Position numbers and translations under genes: made by a program. From NCBI GenBank assembly GCA_026014595.1, contig JAOZHY010000028.1, positions 62,001-126,000 on the forward strand: a stretch of 64,000 bases of DNA, given 5' to 3'. The DNA is from Candidatus Bathyarchaeota archaeon. GTDB taxonomy: Archaea > Thermoproteota > Bathyarchaeia > Bathyarchaeales > Bathycorpusculaceae. The notes under the pieces were generated by a model. The model was given only the letters and a program-made list of their open reading frames with translations. It was not told the origin of the DNA and did no database searches. Within the stretch, counting starts at the first letter, position 1, and each line of letters starts with the position of its first letter. Below, piece by piece: positions 27,048 to 35,213 of the stretch.

Positions 27048-27128
27048 CTATTTGGAGCCTATTAGTGGTTGGTTGCTGAAACTTATAGAGGGGAGAGGTC
27101 GTTATTGGCGCAGAAAACAGCCCAAACC
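27048..27128 (-). repeat. Dispersed ~80-bp intergenic repeat, copy A
   Basis: Read on the minus strand from 27128 it begins GGTTTGGGCTG and ends GGCTCCAAATAG. It matches copies B (33596-33675) and C (48055-48134) along its whole length, with shared blocks CCTCCCCTCTATA-type core and CACTAATAGGCTCCAAATAG. It lies 11 bases past the kinase stop, in the opposite orientation to both flanking genes. The rest of the 280-base gap has an AT-rich stretch TTTAAATAAGG at 27140-27150 but no gene. Confidence 0.85.
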
Positions 27129-27316
27129 ATAATGTTTCCTTTAAATAAGGAACTATAAACAGGAAAACCGCACGCCAGTTCCAACTTGACAGATCCTAAC
27201 AACCGCTAACCGCACCTGCATCAGGCCAATTTTATACCGTGAAACCGCGACAGACATTTCCACAAAACGAACGGTTTAAGTTACTATAATTCGAATGTAA
27301 CCTTCGAGGGACACGC

Positions 27317-28114
27317 GTGAACGAGCTCGTCTTCGTGGGTTTAGGCTTACACGATGAGAAGGGAATAAGTCTCCAAGGCTTGGAAGAAACCAAAACAGCC
27401 GACCACGCTTTTGTAGAACTTTACACCAGCCTGCTCCCAAACTTCTCCATGGAACGCTTCGAAACGCTAACAGGCAAAAAAGCACAAGTCCTCACACGAC
27501 AAGACCTCGAAGAACAAAACGGCGCACGCATCTTGGATGCTGCAGAGAAAGGCAAAACAGTATTCCTCGTCCCAGGAGACCCATTCATCGCCACAACACA
27601 TGTCGCGCTTCGCATCGAAGCAGAAAAACGCGGCATCAAAACCCGCATAGTCCACGGCGCAAGCATAATCAGCGCCATAATCGGCTTAAGTGGGCTTCAT
27701 AACTACAAGTTCGGAAAAGCTGTCACCATACCCTTCCCTGAAAACACCTCGGAAACTCCTTACAACGTCATCACTCAAAATAAGAAACTTGGGCTCCACA
27801 CTCTTTGCCTGCTGGACATCAAAACTGAAGAGAAACGCTTCCTCCGCATCAATCAAGCTCTCGCGCAGCTTCTGGGCATGGAGCAGAAGAAAAAACAGGG
27901 AACCGCCACCATCCAGACAATTGCCATCGGCATCGCACGAGCAGGAAGCAACACACCAGTCCTCAAAGCAGACACCATAGAAAACCTATTAACCTACGAC
28001 TTCGGCGACCCCCCGCAAAGCCTAATTTTCCCTGGAGAACTTCATTTTATGGAAGCAGAAGCCCTAATAGCGCTAGCTGGTGCACCAGCGTCCCTGCGGG
28101 GTGCTGCAAAATGA
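27317..28114 (+). CDS. dphB: Diphthine synthase
   Basis: The enzyme trimethylates the 3-amino-3-carboxypropyl histidine of elongation factor 2 using S-adenosylmethionine, the second stage of diphthamide synthesis. The 265-residue protein has the tetrapyrrole-methylase fold with ELVFVGLGLHDEKGISLQGLE, LVPGDPFIATTHVALRIEA, VHGASIISAIIGLSGLHNYKFGK and the C-terminal GAPASL. The start is GTG 27317. The next gene overlaps its end by four bases (ATGA). dph6, the last-step ligase, is at 61.7 kb. Confidence 0.95.
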   Translation: MNELVFVGLGLHDEKGISLQGLEETKTADHAFVELYTSLLPNFSMERFETLTGKKAQVLTRQDLEEQNGARILDAAEKGKTVFLVPGDPFIATTHVALRIEAEKRGIKTRIVHGASIISAIIGLSGLHNYKFGKAVTIPFPENTSETPYNVITQNKKLGLHTLCLLDIKTEEKRFLRINQALAQLLGMEQKKKQGTATIQTIAIGIARAGSNTPVLKADTIENLLTYDFGDPPQSLIFPGELHFMEAEALIALAGAPASLRGAAK

Positions 28115-28392
28115 GCGCTGAAGAATTAGCCGCCAAATACATCAGCAGCGCAGAAAAAGTACTAAAACAGATGAAATGCACCGAGACACCTGTGGTCGCA
28201 GACGAGAAAACCATAGACAGCATCATTAACCACGCTATTGCCTACTTGGAAGATGCAAAATATTATAAGACTCAGAAAAAGTTTGAAACAAGTCTAACCT
28301 CCATCGCTTACTGCGAAGGATTATTAGACGCGCTAAAGCTGTTAGGAGCAGTGACGTTTGAGTGGCCAACAAACCCAAACACAAAACCATAG
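28111..28392 (+). CDS. DUF357 family protein
   Basis: The 93-residue helical protein belongs to the archaeal DUF357 family (KTIDSIINHAIAYLEDAKYYKTQKKFETSLTSIAYCEGLLDALKLLG). It overlaps the FAD synthetase gene by 31 bases, and this pairing is common in archaea. The function is unknown; the close linkage suggests a link to flavin synthesis or a structural partner role. Confidence 0.85.
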   Translation: MSAEELAAKYISSAEKVLKQMKCTETPVVADEKTIDSIINHAIAYLEDAKYYKTQKKFETSLTSIAYCEGLLDALKLLGAVTFEWPTNPNTKP

Positions 28393-28823
28393 TCTTAGCT
28401 TCAGGCGTATTCGACCTCATACATCTGGGGCACGTAAGATTCCTTGAAGAAGCCAAGAAAGCAGGCGGAAAAAACGCTGAACTCCTAGTCATTATCGCCA
28501 GAGACAGCACCGTGCAAAAAACCAAAGGCAGAAAACCCATAATGTCCGAAAACCAACGCCGCGCACTCGTCGAATCGCTGAAAGTGGTTGACCAAGCCGT
28601 GCTCGGCTTCGAAAACTTCGACATCGCCGAAGTAATCGAAAGGATTAAGCCAGACATCATCGCGTTAGGCTACGACCAAACAGAAATGGCGCAGCAGGTA
28701 CAAGAATACATAGACAAACACCATTTAAACATCAAAGTGGCTAGAATAGGCAAGTTTGGAGAAGATACATTAGACAGTTCATCAAAGATACGGCAGAAAA
28801 TAATTGAGAACTTCGCCAGATGA
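28362..28823 (+). CDS. ribL: FAD synthetase, RibL type
   Basis: The 153-residue nucleotidyltransferase makes FAD from FMN, with CTP or ATP as donor in archaeal RibL. It shows the HxGH motif (LIHLGHVRFLEEA), LGYDQ and the SSSKIRQKI version of the ISSTxxR motif. The start is GTG 28362 inside the end of the DUF357 gene, a 31-base overlap. The riboflavin kinase that supplies FMN is 0.6 kb further on, on the other strand. Confidence 0.93.
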   Translation: MANKPKHKTIVLASGVFDLIHLGHVRFLEEAKKAGGKNAELLVIIARDSTVQKTKGRKPIMSENQRRALVESLKVVDQAVLGFENFDIAEVIERIKPDIIALGYDQTEMAQQVQEYIDKHHLNIKVARIGKFGEDTLDSSSKIRQKIIENFAR

Positions 28824-28829
28824 AACAGC

Positions 28830-29441
28830 ATGACCAATAGCCAAAGATACAAGCCAACATACATCCTCATCGCGGCTAACATTGCATTCTACATTTACAC
28901 TTCGATTGTTGGCGGAGATTTCGTGAACACAAGCAACGAGATGATTTATCTTTACGGTCAAGTCAACGGCTTAGTCCTCTACTACGGCTGGTACCAGCAA
29001 CTATTCACCGCTTTGTTCGTCCACGCTAACATTGCGCATCTTGCAGGCAACATGGTTTTCCTCTTAGTCTTCGGGTTAAGAGGCGAAGAAATGTTCTCGT
29101 TACCCGAGTACCTGCTCGTCTATTTCCTCGGTGGCTTAGCAGGAAACATTCTGTCCCTGTGGCTTCTCCCTCTCAACGTTCCATCCGTCGGTGCTTCAGG
29201 CGCCATCTTCGCCTTGTTCGGCGCAGTCGCGGTTTACGCCAGACGCAGCGTGAGCCAATCCATAATCGGCGCACTGATATACGCGTTCTTCCTGTTTTTC
29301 ATCAGCTCAGGACCAGGCGTGAACATTTTCGCCCATTTCGGCGGACTCGCAGCTGGCTTGCTAATCGGTTACGTTTTGGCGGCAAGGCGCAAACCCGAAG
29401 TAAAATACACGTACAGCTATTCCTATTCAGCGCTGCCATAG
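28830..29441 (+). CDS. Rhomboid intramembrane serine protease
   Basis: The 203-residue protein with six membrane helices has the catalytic serine in VGASGAIFALFG and the histidine in AHFGGLAAGLLIGY, with the N-terminal AHLAGNMVFLLVFG loop (HxxxN) also typical. It would cleave membrane proteins within the bilayer. It starts 7 bases after ribL and ends converging on the riboflavin kinase gene with only 3 bases between. Confidence 0.93.
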   Translation: MTNSQRYKPTYILIAANIAFYIYTSIVGGDFVNTSNEMIYLYGQVNGLVLYYGWYQQLFTALFVHANIAHLAGNMVFLLVFGLRGEEMFSLPEYLLVYFLGGLAGNILSLWLLPLNVPSVGASGAIFALFGAVAVYARRSVSQSIIGALIYAFFLFFISSGPGVNIFAHFGGLAAGLLIGYVLAARRKPEVKYTYSYSYSALP

Positions 29442-29444
29442 AAG

Positions 29445-30134
29445 TCAGGGAAGAGTGAAGACTTCCACCTTCACTTTGTGCCCATCCTTGAGGTTAAGCT
29501 GTTTCCTGAGGCAGGCAGGAGCAATTATCTCCACCACAGACGCATCGTAGTGGCTGCGCAACGCAAAAATCAAAGCCCCTTTCACCTTGTTCTCAATTGT
29601 GGCAGGATAGCACTTGACCAGTCCAAACGTTCTGTTCTCATTCTTGAATCCCTGAATTTCAATGGCTGGATAAGCCTCGAGTTCCGTGCGAGTTTTAAGG
29701 TCATAGTCAGAAGTAAGCTTAAGGTTAAGTGTGCCAGGATAAGGGTCAAAACCCAATTTCTCGATAAACTGCTTCCTATAGTACTCTTTGGCGATGTAGT
29801 AGGCGCCTTCGCCTAAACCCGTGAAAACGGTGCCCTCAAGCGTCACAGAAGGTGGATATGTAGCTTCAATAAGAGAACGCAAGCTAGCGTACAGCCTTTG
29901 AAGCTCTGCAGCTCCGGCGCTCTCTATCTTTATGAGACTTCCTTCAGGTGTCACGGTTCGCTGGATCAAACCAGCCCTTTCAAGCTCAATCAAGTACCGA
30001 GATGCGGTCTGCTGCGAAATTCCCATTTTTTCAGCCAAGAATTCGGTTGAAATCTTGGCGGTCCGCTTATGGGCGCCCATTTCCGCCAGTTGAAGGAGCG
30101 TGTAAAGGTGTCGCCACTCACTCTTTCCAGTCAA
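29445..30134 (-). CDS. HTH-fused CTP-dependent riboflavin kinase (RbkR type)
   Basis: The N-terminal ~85 residues are a winged helix (KISTEFLAEKMGISQQTASRYLIELERAGLIQRTV). The C-terminal ~135 residues are the archaeal CTP-dependent riboflavin kinase (GTVFTGLGEGAYYIAKEYYRKQFIEKLGFDPYPGTLNLKL, and the C-terminal RSHYDASVVEIIAPACLRKQLNLKDG). The enzyme makes FMN; fusions of this type have been described as bifunctional kinase-regulators (RbkR) controlling riboflavin genes. It faces ribL, so both flavin cofactor steps lie side by side. I did not find a convincing operator in the 282-base upstream gap. Confidence 0.92.
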   Translation of the reverse strand: MTGKSEWRHLYTLLQLAEMGAHKRTAKISTEFLAEKMGISQQTASRYLIELERAGLIQRTVTPEGSLIKIESAGAAELQRLYASLRSLIEATYPPSVTLEGTVFTGLGEGAYYIAKEYYRKQFIEKLGFDPYPGTLNLKLTSDYDLKTRTELEAYPAIEIQGFKNENRTFGLVKCYPATIENKVKGALIFALRSHYDASVVEIIAPACLRKQLNLKDGHKVKVEVFTLP

Positions 30135-30369
30135 ACGTGGCAGTTCTCCGTGTAACTACAGATAAGTGTCACGGTCGATATTTAAGCCACTCGAAACAGG
30201 CGGCTCTGGGCGCGAACAGCTAAATCTCCCAACAGAAACAATACCCTGAAAAACAAAAATTCAGTCCTGATTCCAGCAGATTAATCATAATTGCACAATG
30301 CCACGACAGTAAGTGTTGAATAAACCGCAAGTTGAATCTGCTCAAGGAAGCATCTTGCAGTTCTGCACA

Positions 30370-30379
30370 TAAAGGATAT
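30370..30379 (+). promoter_or_regulatory. TATA-like promoter of htpX
   Basis: AAAGGATATAAGTT (around 30367-30380) has a BRE/TATA-like composition about 40 bases before the GTG start at 30417. The remainder of the gap from 30135 has no further recognisable element. Confidence 0.4.
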
Positions 30380-30416
30380 AAGTTGCCATTTAAGAAATGG
30401 AAATTAGTGAGAAAAA

Positions 30417-31376
30417 GTGAATGCGTGGAAACTCCGTCTCTCCATGGCTGGAACCTTAGCCGTAATCTTCGGACTGTCAACGCTAGTGCTCGCGGTCATT
30501 ATGAGCTTAGCAGGCGTATTCGACATAATAACGCTTGGCATTCTGGTAGTAATCATTAACATCGCCCAATGGCTTTTAGCTCCATACCTGGTTGATGCCC
30601 TCTATCGAGTCCGTGAACTTCCAGAGAGCGAGAACCCACAGCTGCATCAGACGGTTAAGAACCTCAGCATGAAAAGCGGAATATCCAAGCCCAAGCTGAT
30701 GCTGGCGCAGATTCCGCTTCCAAACGCGTTTGCGTATGGTTCACCTCTCAGCGGTAACCGCATCGCAGTTACTAAAGGTCTGTTAGACACGTTGGATGAG
30801 GGCGAAGTGGAAGCTGTCGTGGGGCACGAACTGGGGCATCTGAAGCACAGAGACGTGCAAGTCATGATGGTGGTCTCTTTCCTTCCAGCGCTTTTCTATT
30901 ACATCGGCTTTTCGCTGATGCTTTCAGGAACGTATCAAGGGCAACGCAGAAACGAAGGCAGCAGCGCTCTCATAGGCATAGCTTTCATGGCCTTCTCATG
31001 GATTCTAAACCTCTTCATCCTCTACTTAAGCAGACTGCGCGAATATTACGCTGACAGACACAGCGCATCCGTTGTTGACAACGGCGCACATAAACTTTCA
31101 TTGGGACTCGCGAAAATAGTTAACACAACCCGAAGAATCAGCAAGCCAACGCAAAACAAGCAAAACTCGAGCGCTTTCAAGGCACTATTCATCGCGGACC
31201 CAGACAGGGCAAGCGCAGACTCAGCGGCAATAGCTGCGATGCAGGGCCAAGGCAGCCAAGATCTGGTTCAAGAAATCCTCTCAAAGAAGCTGACATTCGC
31301 GGACAAGTTGATTGAAGCGCTGTCGACTCATCCTAACATCGTTAAGCGTCTGCGAGCATTGCAAGAACTGAGCTGA
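30417..31376 (+). CDS. htpX: Zinc metalloprotease HtpX homologue
   Basis: The 319-residue M48B peptidase has two N-terminal membrane helices, the zinc motif VVGHELGHLKHRD near residue 138, a second pair of hydrophobic segments (about 155-205), and the third ligand region REYYADRHSAS. It acts in membrane protein quality control with the active site on the cytoplasmic side. The start is GTG 30417. It stands alone in its own transcription unit. Confidence 0.93.
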   Translation: MNAWKLRLSMAGTLAVIFGLSTLVLAVIMSLAGVFDIITLGILVVIINIAQWLLAPYLVDALYRVRELPESENPQLHQTVKNLSMKSGISKPKLMLAQIPLPNAFAYGSPLSGNRIAVTKGLLDTLDEGEVEAVVGHELGHLKHRDVQVMMVVSFLPALFYYIGFSLMLSGTYQGQRRNEGSSALIGIAFMAFSWILNLFILYLSRLREYYADRHSASVVDNGAHKLSLGLAKIVNTTRRISKPTQNKQNSSAFKALFIADPDRASADSAAIAAMQGQGSQDLVQEILSKKLTFADKLIEALSTHPNIVKRLRALQELS

Positions 31377-31460
31377 AAGCGGTTCCGAGCTCCCTGTTTT
31401 TGAGGAAATGTTAAAGCAGCAAACCCGCTATCAAATAGTCATTATTGAGAGGAGTTGCCT

Positions 31461-32687
31461 TTGCAAAATCAGAGACTTTTCCATGAAATAGAACAGTTAC
31501 AAACGGAGATGGTGGAGACGCTAATGGCGTTGATTCGCTTGCCAGCAATCGGACCTGAAAACGGCGGCGACGGCGAAATCCGAAAAGCGGAAAAACTCGT
31601 CCAAATTCTGCGTGAAGCGGGTTTTGACAAAATAGAGCGCTACGATGCGGAAGATTCGCGAGTTCCATCTGGGAAGAGACCGAATATAGTAGCTTATTGC
31701 CCTGGAGAAACAGACACCAAACGGCTCTGGATAGTTACCCACTTGGATGTTGTTCCAGCCGGAGAAGAACAGATGTGGACGATGGCAAAACCGTTCGAGC
31801 CGCAACTAAAAGATAACCGAGTTTACGGAAGAGGTGCAGAAGACAACGGACAGTCGTTGGTTGCTTCGCTCTTCGCCGTGAAAGCCATAAAACGCCTCGC
31901 GTTAAAACCCAAAAGAACCATTGCCCTTGCGTTCGTGGCAGATGAAGAGCAAGGAAGCACACGAGGCATCCAGCACCTAATTGGCAAAGGGTTTTTCAGG
32001 AAAGACGACATAGTTGTGGTGCCTGATGGCGGCAGCGCTGACGGAAGCTTCATAGAAGTCGCTGAGAAGAGCGTTCTTTGGTTCAGGATACGCACGTTTG
32101 GAAAACAAGTTCACGCGAGCCTGCCCAACACAGGCTTGAACGCTCATCGCGTTGGCATGCAGGTTGCGTTGGCCTTGGACAAGATGCTGCACAAGAAATA
32201 CTCGCGTAAAGATGAGCAGTTTGATGTGCCCTGTAGCACTTTTGAACCTACGAAGAAGGAAAAGAACGTGGACGCCGTAAACATCGTACCTGGCGAAGAC
32301 ACAGTGTATTTTGACTGTCGGATTCTTCCCAGCTACGACGTGGATGAGGTTCTTTCCGAAATAATGCAGGTTACCGCAGAGTTTGAAAAGGAAACAGGAG
32401 CCAAAATCACGCTTGACGTGTTGCAGAAGCAAGCCGCGCCAAAAACGGATGACGGCAAATCCGAGATTGCATTGCTACTTAAGAAGGCGATTCGGGAAGC
32501 CAGAGGATTAGACGTCAGAGTTGGTGGCATCGGAGGAGGAACGTGCGCTGCTTTCTTCAGGAAAGCTGGGTTTCCAGCCGTGGTTTGGAGCACCGTGGAC
32601 GAGGTAGCTCATCAGCCCAACGAGTATTCGAAAGTGGAGAACATGGTTAATGACGCGAAAGTGTTTGCGCTGTTGGCTATGAGCTAA
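31461..32687 (+). CDS. M20 family metallopeptidase (ArgE/DapE/ACY1 type)
   Basis: The 408-residue enzyme has the dinuclear zinc motifs THLDVVPAGE, GRGAEDNGQS (bridging Asp) and FVADEEQGSTRG (catalytic Glu pair), then the dimerisation lid and QPNEYSKVENM at the end. Substrates in the family are N-acyl amino acids, succinyl-diaminopimelate or small peptides; the sequence does not decide which. GAGAGGAG at 31447-31454 fits TTG 31461 and not TTG 31455. Confidence 0.9.
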   Translation: MQNQRLFHEIEQLQTEMVETLMALIRLPAIGPENGGDGEIRKAEKLVQILREAGFDKIERYDAEDSRVPSGKRPNIVAYCPGETDTKRLWIVTHLDVVPAGEEQMWTMAKPFEPQLKDNRVYGRGAEDNGQSLVASLFAVKAIKRLALKPKRTIALAFVADEEQGSTRGIQHLIGKGFFRKDDIVVVPDGGSADGSFIEVAEKSVLWFRIRTFGKQVHASLPNTGLNAHRVGMQVALALDKMLHKKYSRKDEQFDVPCSTFEPTKKEKNVDAVNIVPGEDTVYFDCRILPSYDVDEVLSEIMQVTAEFEKETGAKITLDVLQKQAAPKTDDGKSEIALLLKKAIREARGLDVRVGGIGGGTCAAFFRKAGFPAVVWSTVDEVAHQPNEYSKVENMVNDAKVFALLAMS

Positions 32688-32742
32688 ATGCGGCAAAAAT
32701 GATTTTAAACACTGACTGCTTGTCATAACCTAAGCATACCCA

Positions 32743-33453
32743 ATGGAGTTGTGTGATTTGAGTAAGGCGTCAAAGATAATTTCTCAAGCTCGGCTTGAAG
32801 ACAGAAAAGCCCTGCTGGAAACCGAAGCAAAAACTATCTGCATGGAATACAACATTCCAGTTACAGCGTTTAAACTGGCGGAGAACGAGGAAGAAGCAGC
32901 AGAGTACGCGGAGCAACTTGGGTTTCCCGTGGTTCTGAAGATTGTTTCGCCCCAAATTATTCATAAGTCTGATGCAGGAGGCGTGATGGTTAACCTCAAA
33001 AGCGCCTTGGAAGTCCAGGAAGCCTACAGGAAAGTCTTGAAAAACGCACAAAAATACAACGCTGCAGCGCGAATCATGGGCGTTTTGGTGCAGGAGATGG
33101 CTCCGCAATCAATCGAGGTCATAGTTGGCGCCGTAAAGGATGCACAGTTTGGACAGACTTTGATGTTTGGGCTGGGCGGAATCTTCGTCGAGTTGTTAAA
33201 GGACGTGACTTTCCGGATAGCGCCCATAACGCAGACAGATGCTGTGGAGATGATAACTGGGGTTAAGGCTTATCCGCTTTTGAGGGGTTACCGGAACACA
33301 CCGCCAGCCGACATCGACGCGTTAATAGCCATTTTATTGAACACGTCAAGGCTGGTGATGGATTACCCTGAAATTAAAGAGTTAGATTTGAACCCTGTTA
33401 TGGCTTACGAGAAGGGCGCGAAAACGGTGGACGCACGAATTATACTGGAATAA
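32743..33453 (+). CDS. Acetate/acyl-CoA synthetase (ADP-forming), beta subunit
   Basis: The 236-residue ATP-grasp protein matches the beta subunit of NDP-forming acyl-CoA synthetase: LGFPVVLKIVSPQIIHKSDAGGVMVNL, VQEMAPQSIEVIVGAVKDAQFGQTLMFGLGGIFVELLKDV and ELDLNPVMAY. It conserves energy by turning acyl-CoA, ADP and phosphate into free acid and ATP. The alpha subunit is not in the window, as often happens in archaea. The start is ATG 32743. Confidence 0.93.
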   Translation: MELCDLSKASKIISQARLEDRKALLETEAKTICMEYNIPVTAFKLAENEEEAAEYAEQLGFPVVLKIVSPQIIHKSDAGGVMVNLKSALEVQEAYRKVLKNAQKYNAAARIMGVLVQEMAPQSIEVIVGAVKDAQFGQTLMFGLGGIFVELLKDVTFRIAPITQTDAVEMITGVKAYPLLRGYRNTPPADIDALIAILLNTSRLVMDYPEIKELDLNPVMAYEKGAKTVDARIILE

Positions 33454-33595
33454 CCTAACGACGTTACCGATACATTTGAAACGAAGCTACAAAGGTTAGA
33501 GGTACTTTCGAGTTTGCCGAACCTGACAAGCTGATGCTGATGTGAGGTTTTTTGTCTTCAGTCTGCCTTATTCAAGGCACCCAGTTTTCTGCATG

Positions 33596-33675
33596 GGTTT
33601 GGCGGGTTTCTGCGTCAATAGCGACCCCTCCCCTCTATAGGTTTCTGCAACGAACCACTATTAGGCTCCAAATAG
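33596..33675 (+). repeat. Dispersed ~80-bp intergenic repeat, copy B
   Basis: It begins GGTTTGGCGGG and ends GGCTCCAAATAG. It differs from copy C at about 6 of 80 positions and more from copy A. It sits in the 298-base gap between the acyl-CoA synthetase and threonine-synthase-like genes, in their orientation. No ORF spans it in all three copies. Confidence 0.88.
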
Positions 33676-33751
33676 GTCAAGTTTGCCTGTGTTCTGTGGA
33701 TTATTCTTAAAAGAGTTTGTTAACTATTGAGGTGTTAAAGAGGCTGGAAGC

Positions 33752-35149
33752 TTGCTTCGTTGTGTTCGCTGTGGTGCAGAGTTTGCGACCTATCCTTTGA
33801 GGAGTGCTTGCGAGAAATGTGGAGGTGTGCTGGAGTATGTGGCGGAGCAGCCTAAGCGTGGTGAAATCGTGTTCTCTGGGTCTCTGGGGTTGTGGCGGTA
33901 CAGGCAGTTGCTTCCGCCAGTTCAGCATGTAATAAGCTTGGGGGAGGGTGGAACTCCTCTTCATCGGGCGGAGAGACTCGCGAAAGCAGTTGGCGTGGAA
34001 ACGGTTTTTTTGAAGGATGAAACGCGGAACCCGACGAACTCGTACAGAGACCGGGCAGCGGCGCTTCTTACGTCGAATGCCATTGACCTTGATTTTGACA
34101 CGTTGGTGTGTGCCTCGAACGGGAACATGGGCGCTTCTTTGGCGGCTTACTCCGCGAAGGCAGGGCTAATCTGCCACGTTATCGTTCCCAGAGTGGTTGA
34201 TGTGGGGAAGCTGGCGCAGATGCTTGCTTATGACGCGGTTATCGAAGAATCGGGGGAAATCGTTGATGACTCAATTCGCAAGGCGCAGGCGTTGGCGGAG
34301 GAAACCGGTTGGTATCAGGCGACTGCGGAGCTTAATCCGCTCGTGGTTGAGGCGCAGAAGACTATTTCCTATGAGGTTTATGAGCAGTTCGGCGTTCCAG
34401 AATGGGTTGTTGTTTCAATGGGAAGCGGCGGCACCATCTACTCCATCTGGAAAGGGTTTAATGAGCTTAAGCAGCTTGGCTTGACAGAAAACCTGCCGAA
34501 GATGGTTGGGGTTCAGCCGGAAGGAAGCGCCGCGATAGTCAACGCGTTGGCTGAAGACCGTGCTGAAGCGGCGAAGGGTTCGAACCCTTTCACTCGTGCA
34601 CTCGCGATTTTGGTGGGTAACCCCTTGCAGAGCGAGTTGGCTGTTAAGGCGATTAAGGAATCGAACGGGTTAGCATTGGTCGTTTCTGACGAGGAAATTC
34701 TTTCCGCGGAACTTCAAATCGCCAAGCTCGAAGGAGTTTTCGCTGAACCTGCCAGTTCCGCCACCATAGCAGCGTTAAAAGAACTCGTGGAAGGCGGCGG
34801 AATATCACGTGAAGCCAACGTTTTGTGTCTAATTACGGGAAGCGGTCTCAAAGCCACCGATGTGTTGCAGGCGTTGACTAAGAAGCAGAAGACGGCGGTT
34901 CTCGGATTGGAGATTAGCACCAAAGAAAAAATTCTCAGAGTCCTAAGCGAGAAAGAGACTTACGGCTATGATTTGTGGAAAAAGCTTGGAAAAATCATGA
35001 CGCGGGCGGCTGTGTACCAACACTTGAATGAGTTGTCGGAGAAGGGGTTGATTGTGGGTTACGAGAAGGGCGGGAAGAGATTCTTCAGGATAACAGAGCG
35101 GGGAAGAAAGGCGCTGCAGGCTATTGACGACCTGAAGCTTTTAATGTGA
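33752..35149 (+). CDS. Threonine-synthase-like protein fused to a C-terminal winged helix; Schiff-base Lys replaced by Arg
   Basis: Residues 1-30 are a zinc ribbon (CVRCGAEF, CEKCGG). Residues ~40-375 are a fold-type II PLP domain with LGEGGTPL, the asparagine loop SNGNMGASLAAYSAKAG, a glycine loop MGSGGTIYS and ITGSGLKATD, all as in threonine synthase. The lysine that binds PLP in NPTGSFKDR is here Arg 99 (NPTNSYRDR, codon AGA at 34046-34048). The last ~80 residues are a winged helix (KEKILRVLSEKETYGYDLWKKL, AAVYQHLNELSEKGLIVGY, GKRFFRITERGRKAL) resembling PadR/ArsR types. The start is TTG 33752. Either an enzyme with an added DNA-binding domain or, more likely given Arg 99, a ligand-sensing regulator. 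The downstream transporter gene has a palindrome at its promoter. Confidence 0.85.
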   Translation: MLRCVRCGAEFATYPLRSACEKCGGVLEYVAEQPKRGEIVFSGSLGLWRYRQLLPPVQHVISLGEGGTPLHRAERLAKAVGVETVFLKDETRNPTNSYRDRAAALLTSNAIDLDFDTLVCASNGNMGASLAAYSAKAGLICHVIVPRVVDVGKLAQMLAYDAVIEESGEIVDDSIRKAQALAEETGWYQATAELNPLVVEAQKTISYEVYEQFGVPEWVVVSMGSGGTIYSIWKGFNELKQLGLTENLPKMVGVQPEGSAAIVNALAEDRAEAAKGSNPFTRALAILVGNPLQSELAVKAIKESNGLALVVSDEEILSAELQIAKLEGVFAEPASSATIAALKELVEGGGISREANVLCLITGSGLKATDVLQALTKKQKTAVLGLEISTKEKILRVLSEKETYGYDLWKKLGKIMTRAAVYQHLNELSEKGLIVGYEKGGKRFFRITERGRKALQAIDDLKLLM

Positions 35150-35172
35150 TGGTGTCGGGCTCGGGCTAAAAG

Positions 35173-35199
35173 TTTATTAGTATAGTTACAACTATACTA
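35173..35199 (+). promoter_or_regulatory. Promoter with perfect 22-bp palindrome upstream of the ECF S-component gene
   Basis: At 35178-35199 the arm TAGTATAGTT is followed by AC and then by the exact reverse complement of the arm. It ends 14 bases before the ATG at 35214 and overlaps the TATA-like TTTATTA at 35173-35179. A bound protein would cover the start of transcription. The winged-helix fusion gene ends 24 bases before the TATA element and is the obvious candidate binder, by position only. Confidence 0.75.
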
Positions 35200-35213
35200 T
35201 CGGGCGAAAACGC

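Noticed and set aside
33752-35149. Plain annotation as threonine synthase
   Set aside because: The PLP lysine is Arg and a winged helix is fused at the C-terminus, so catalytic function cannot be assumed.
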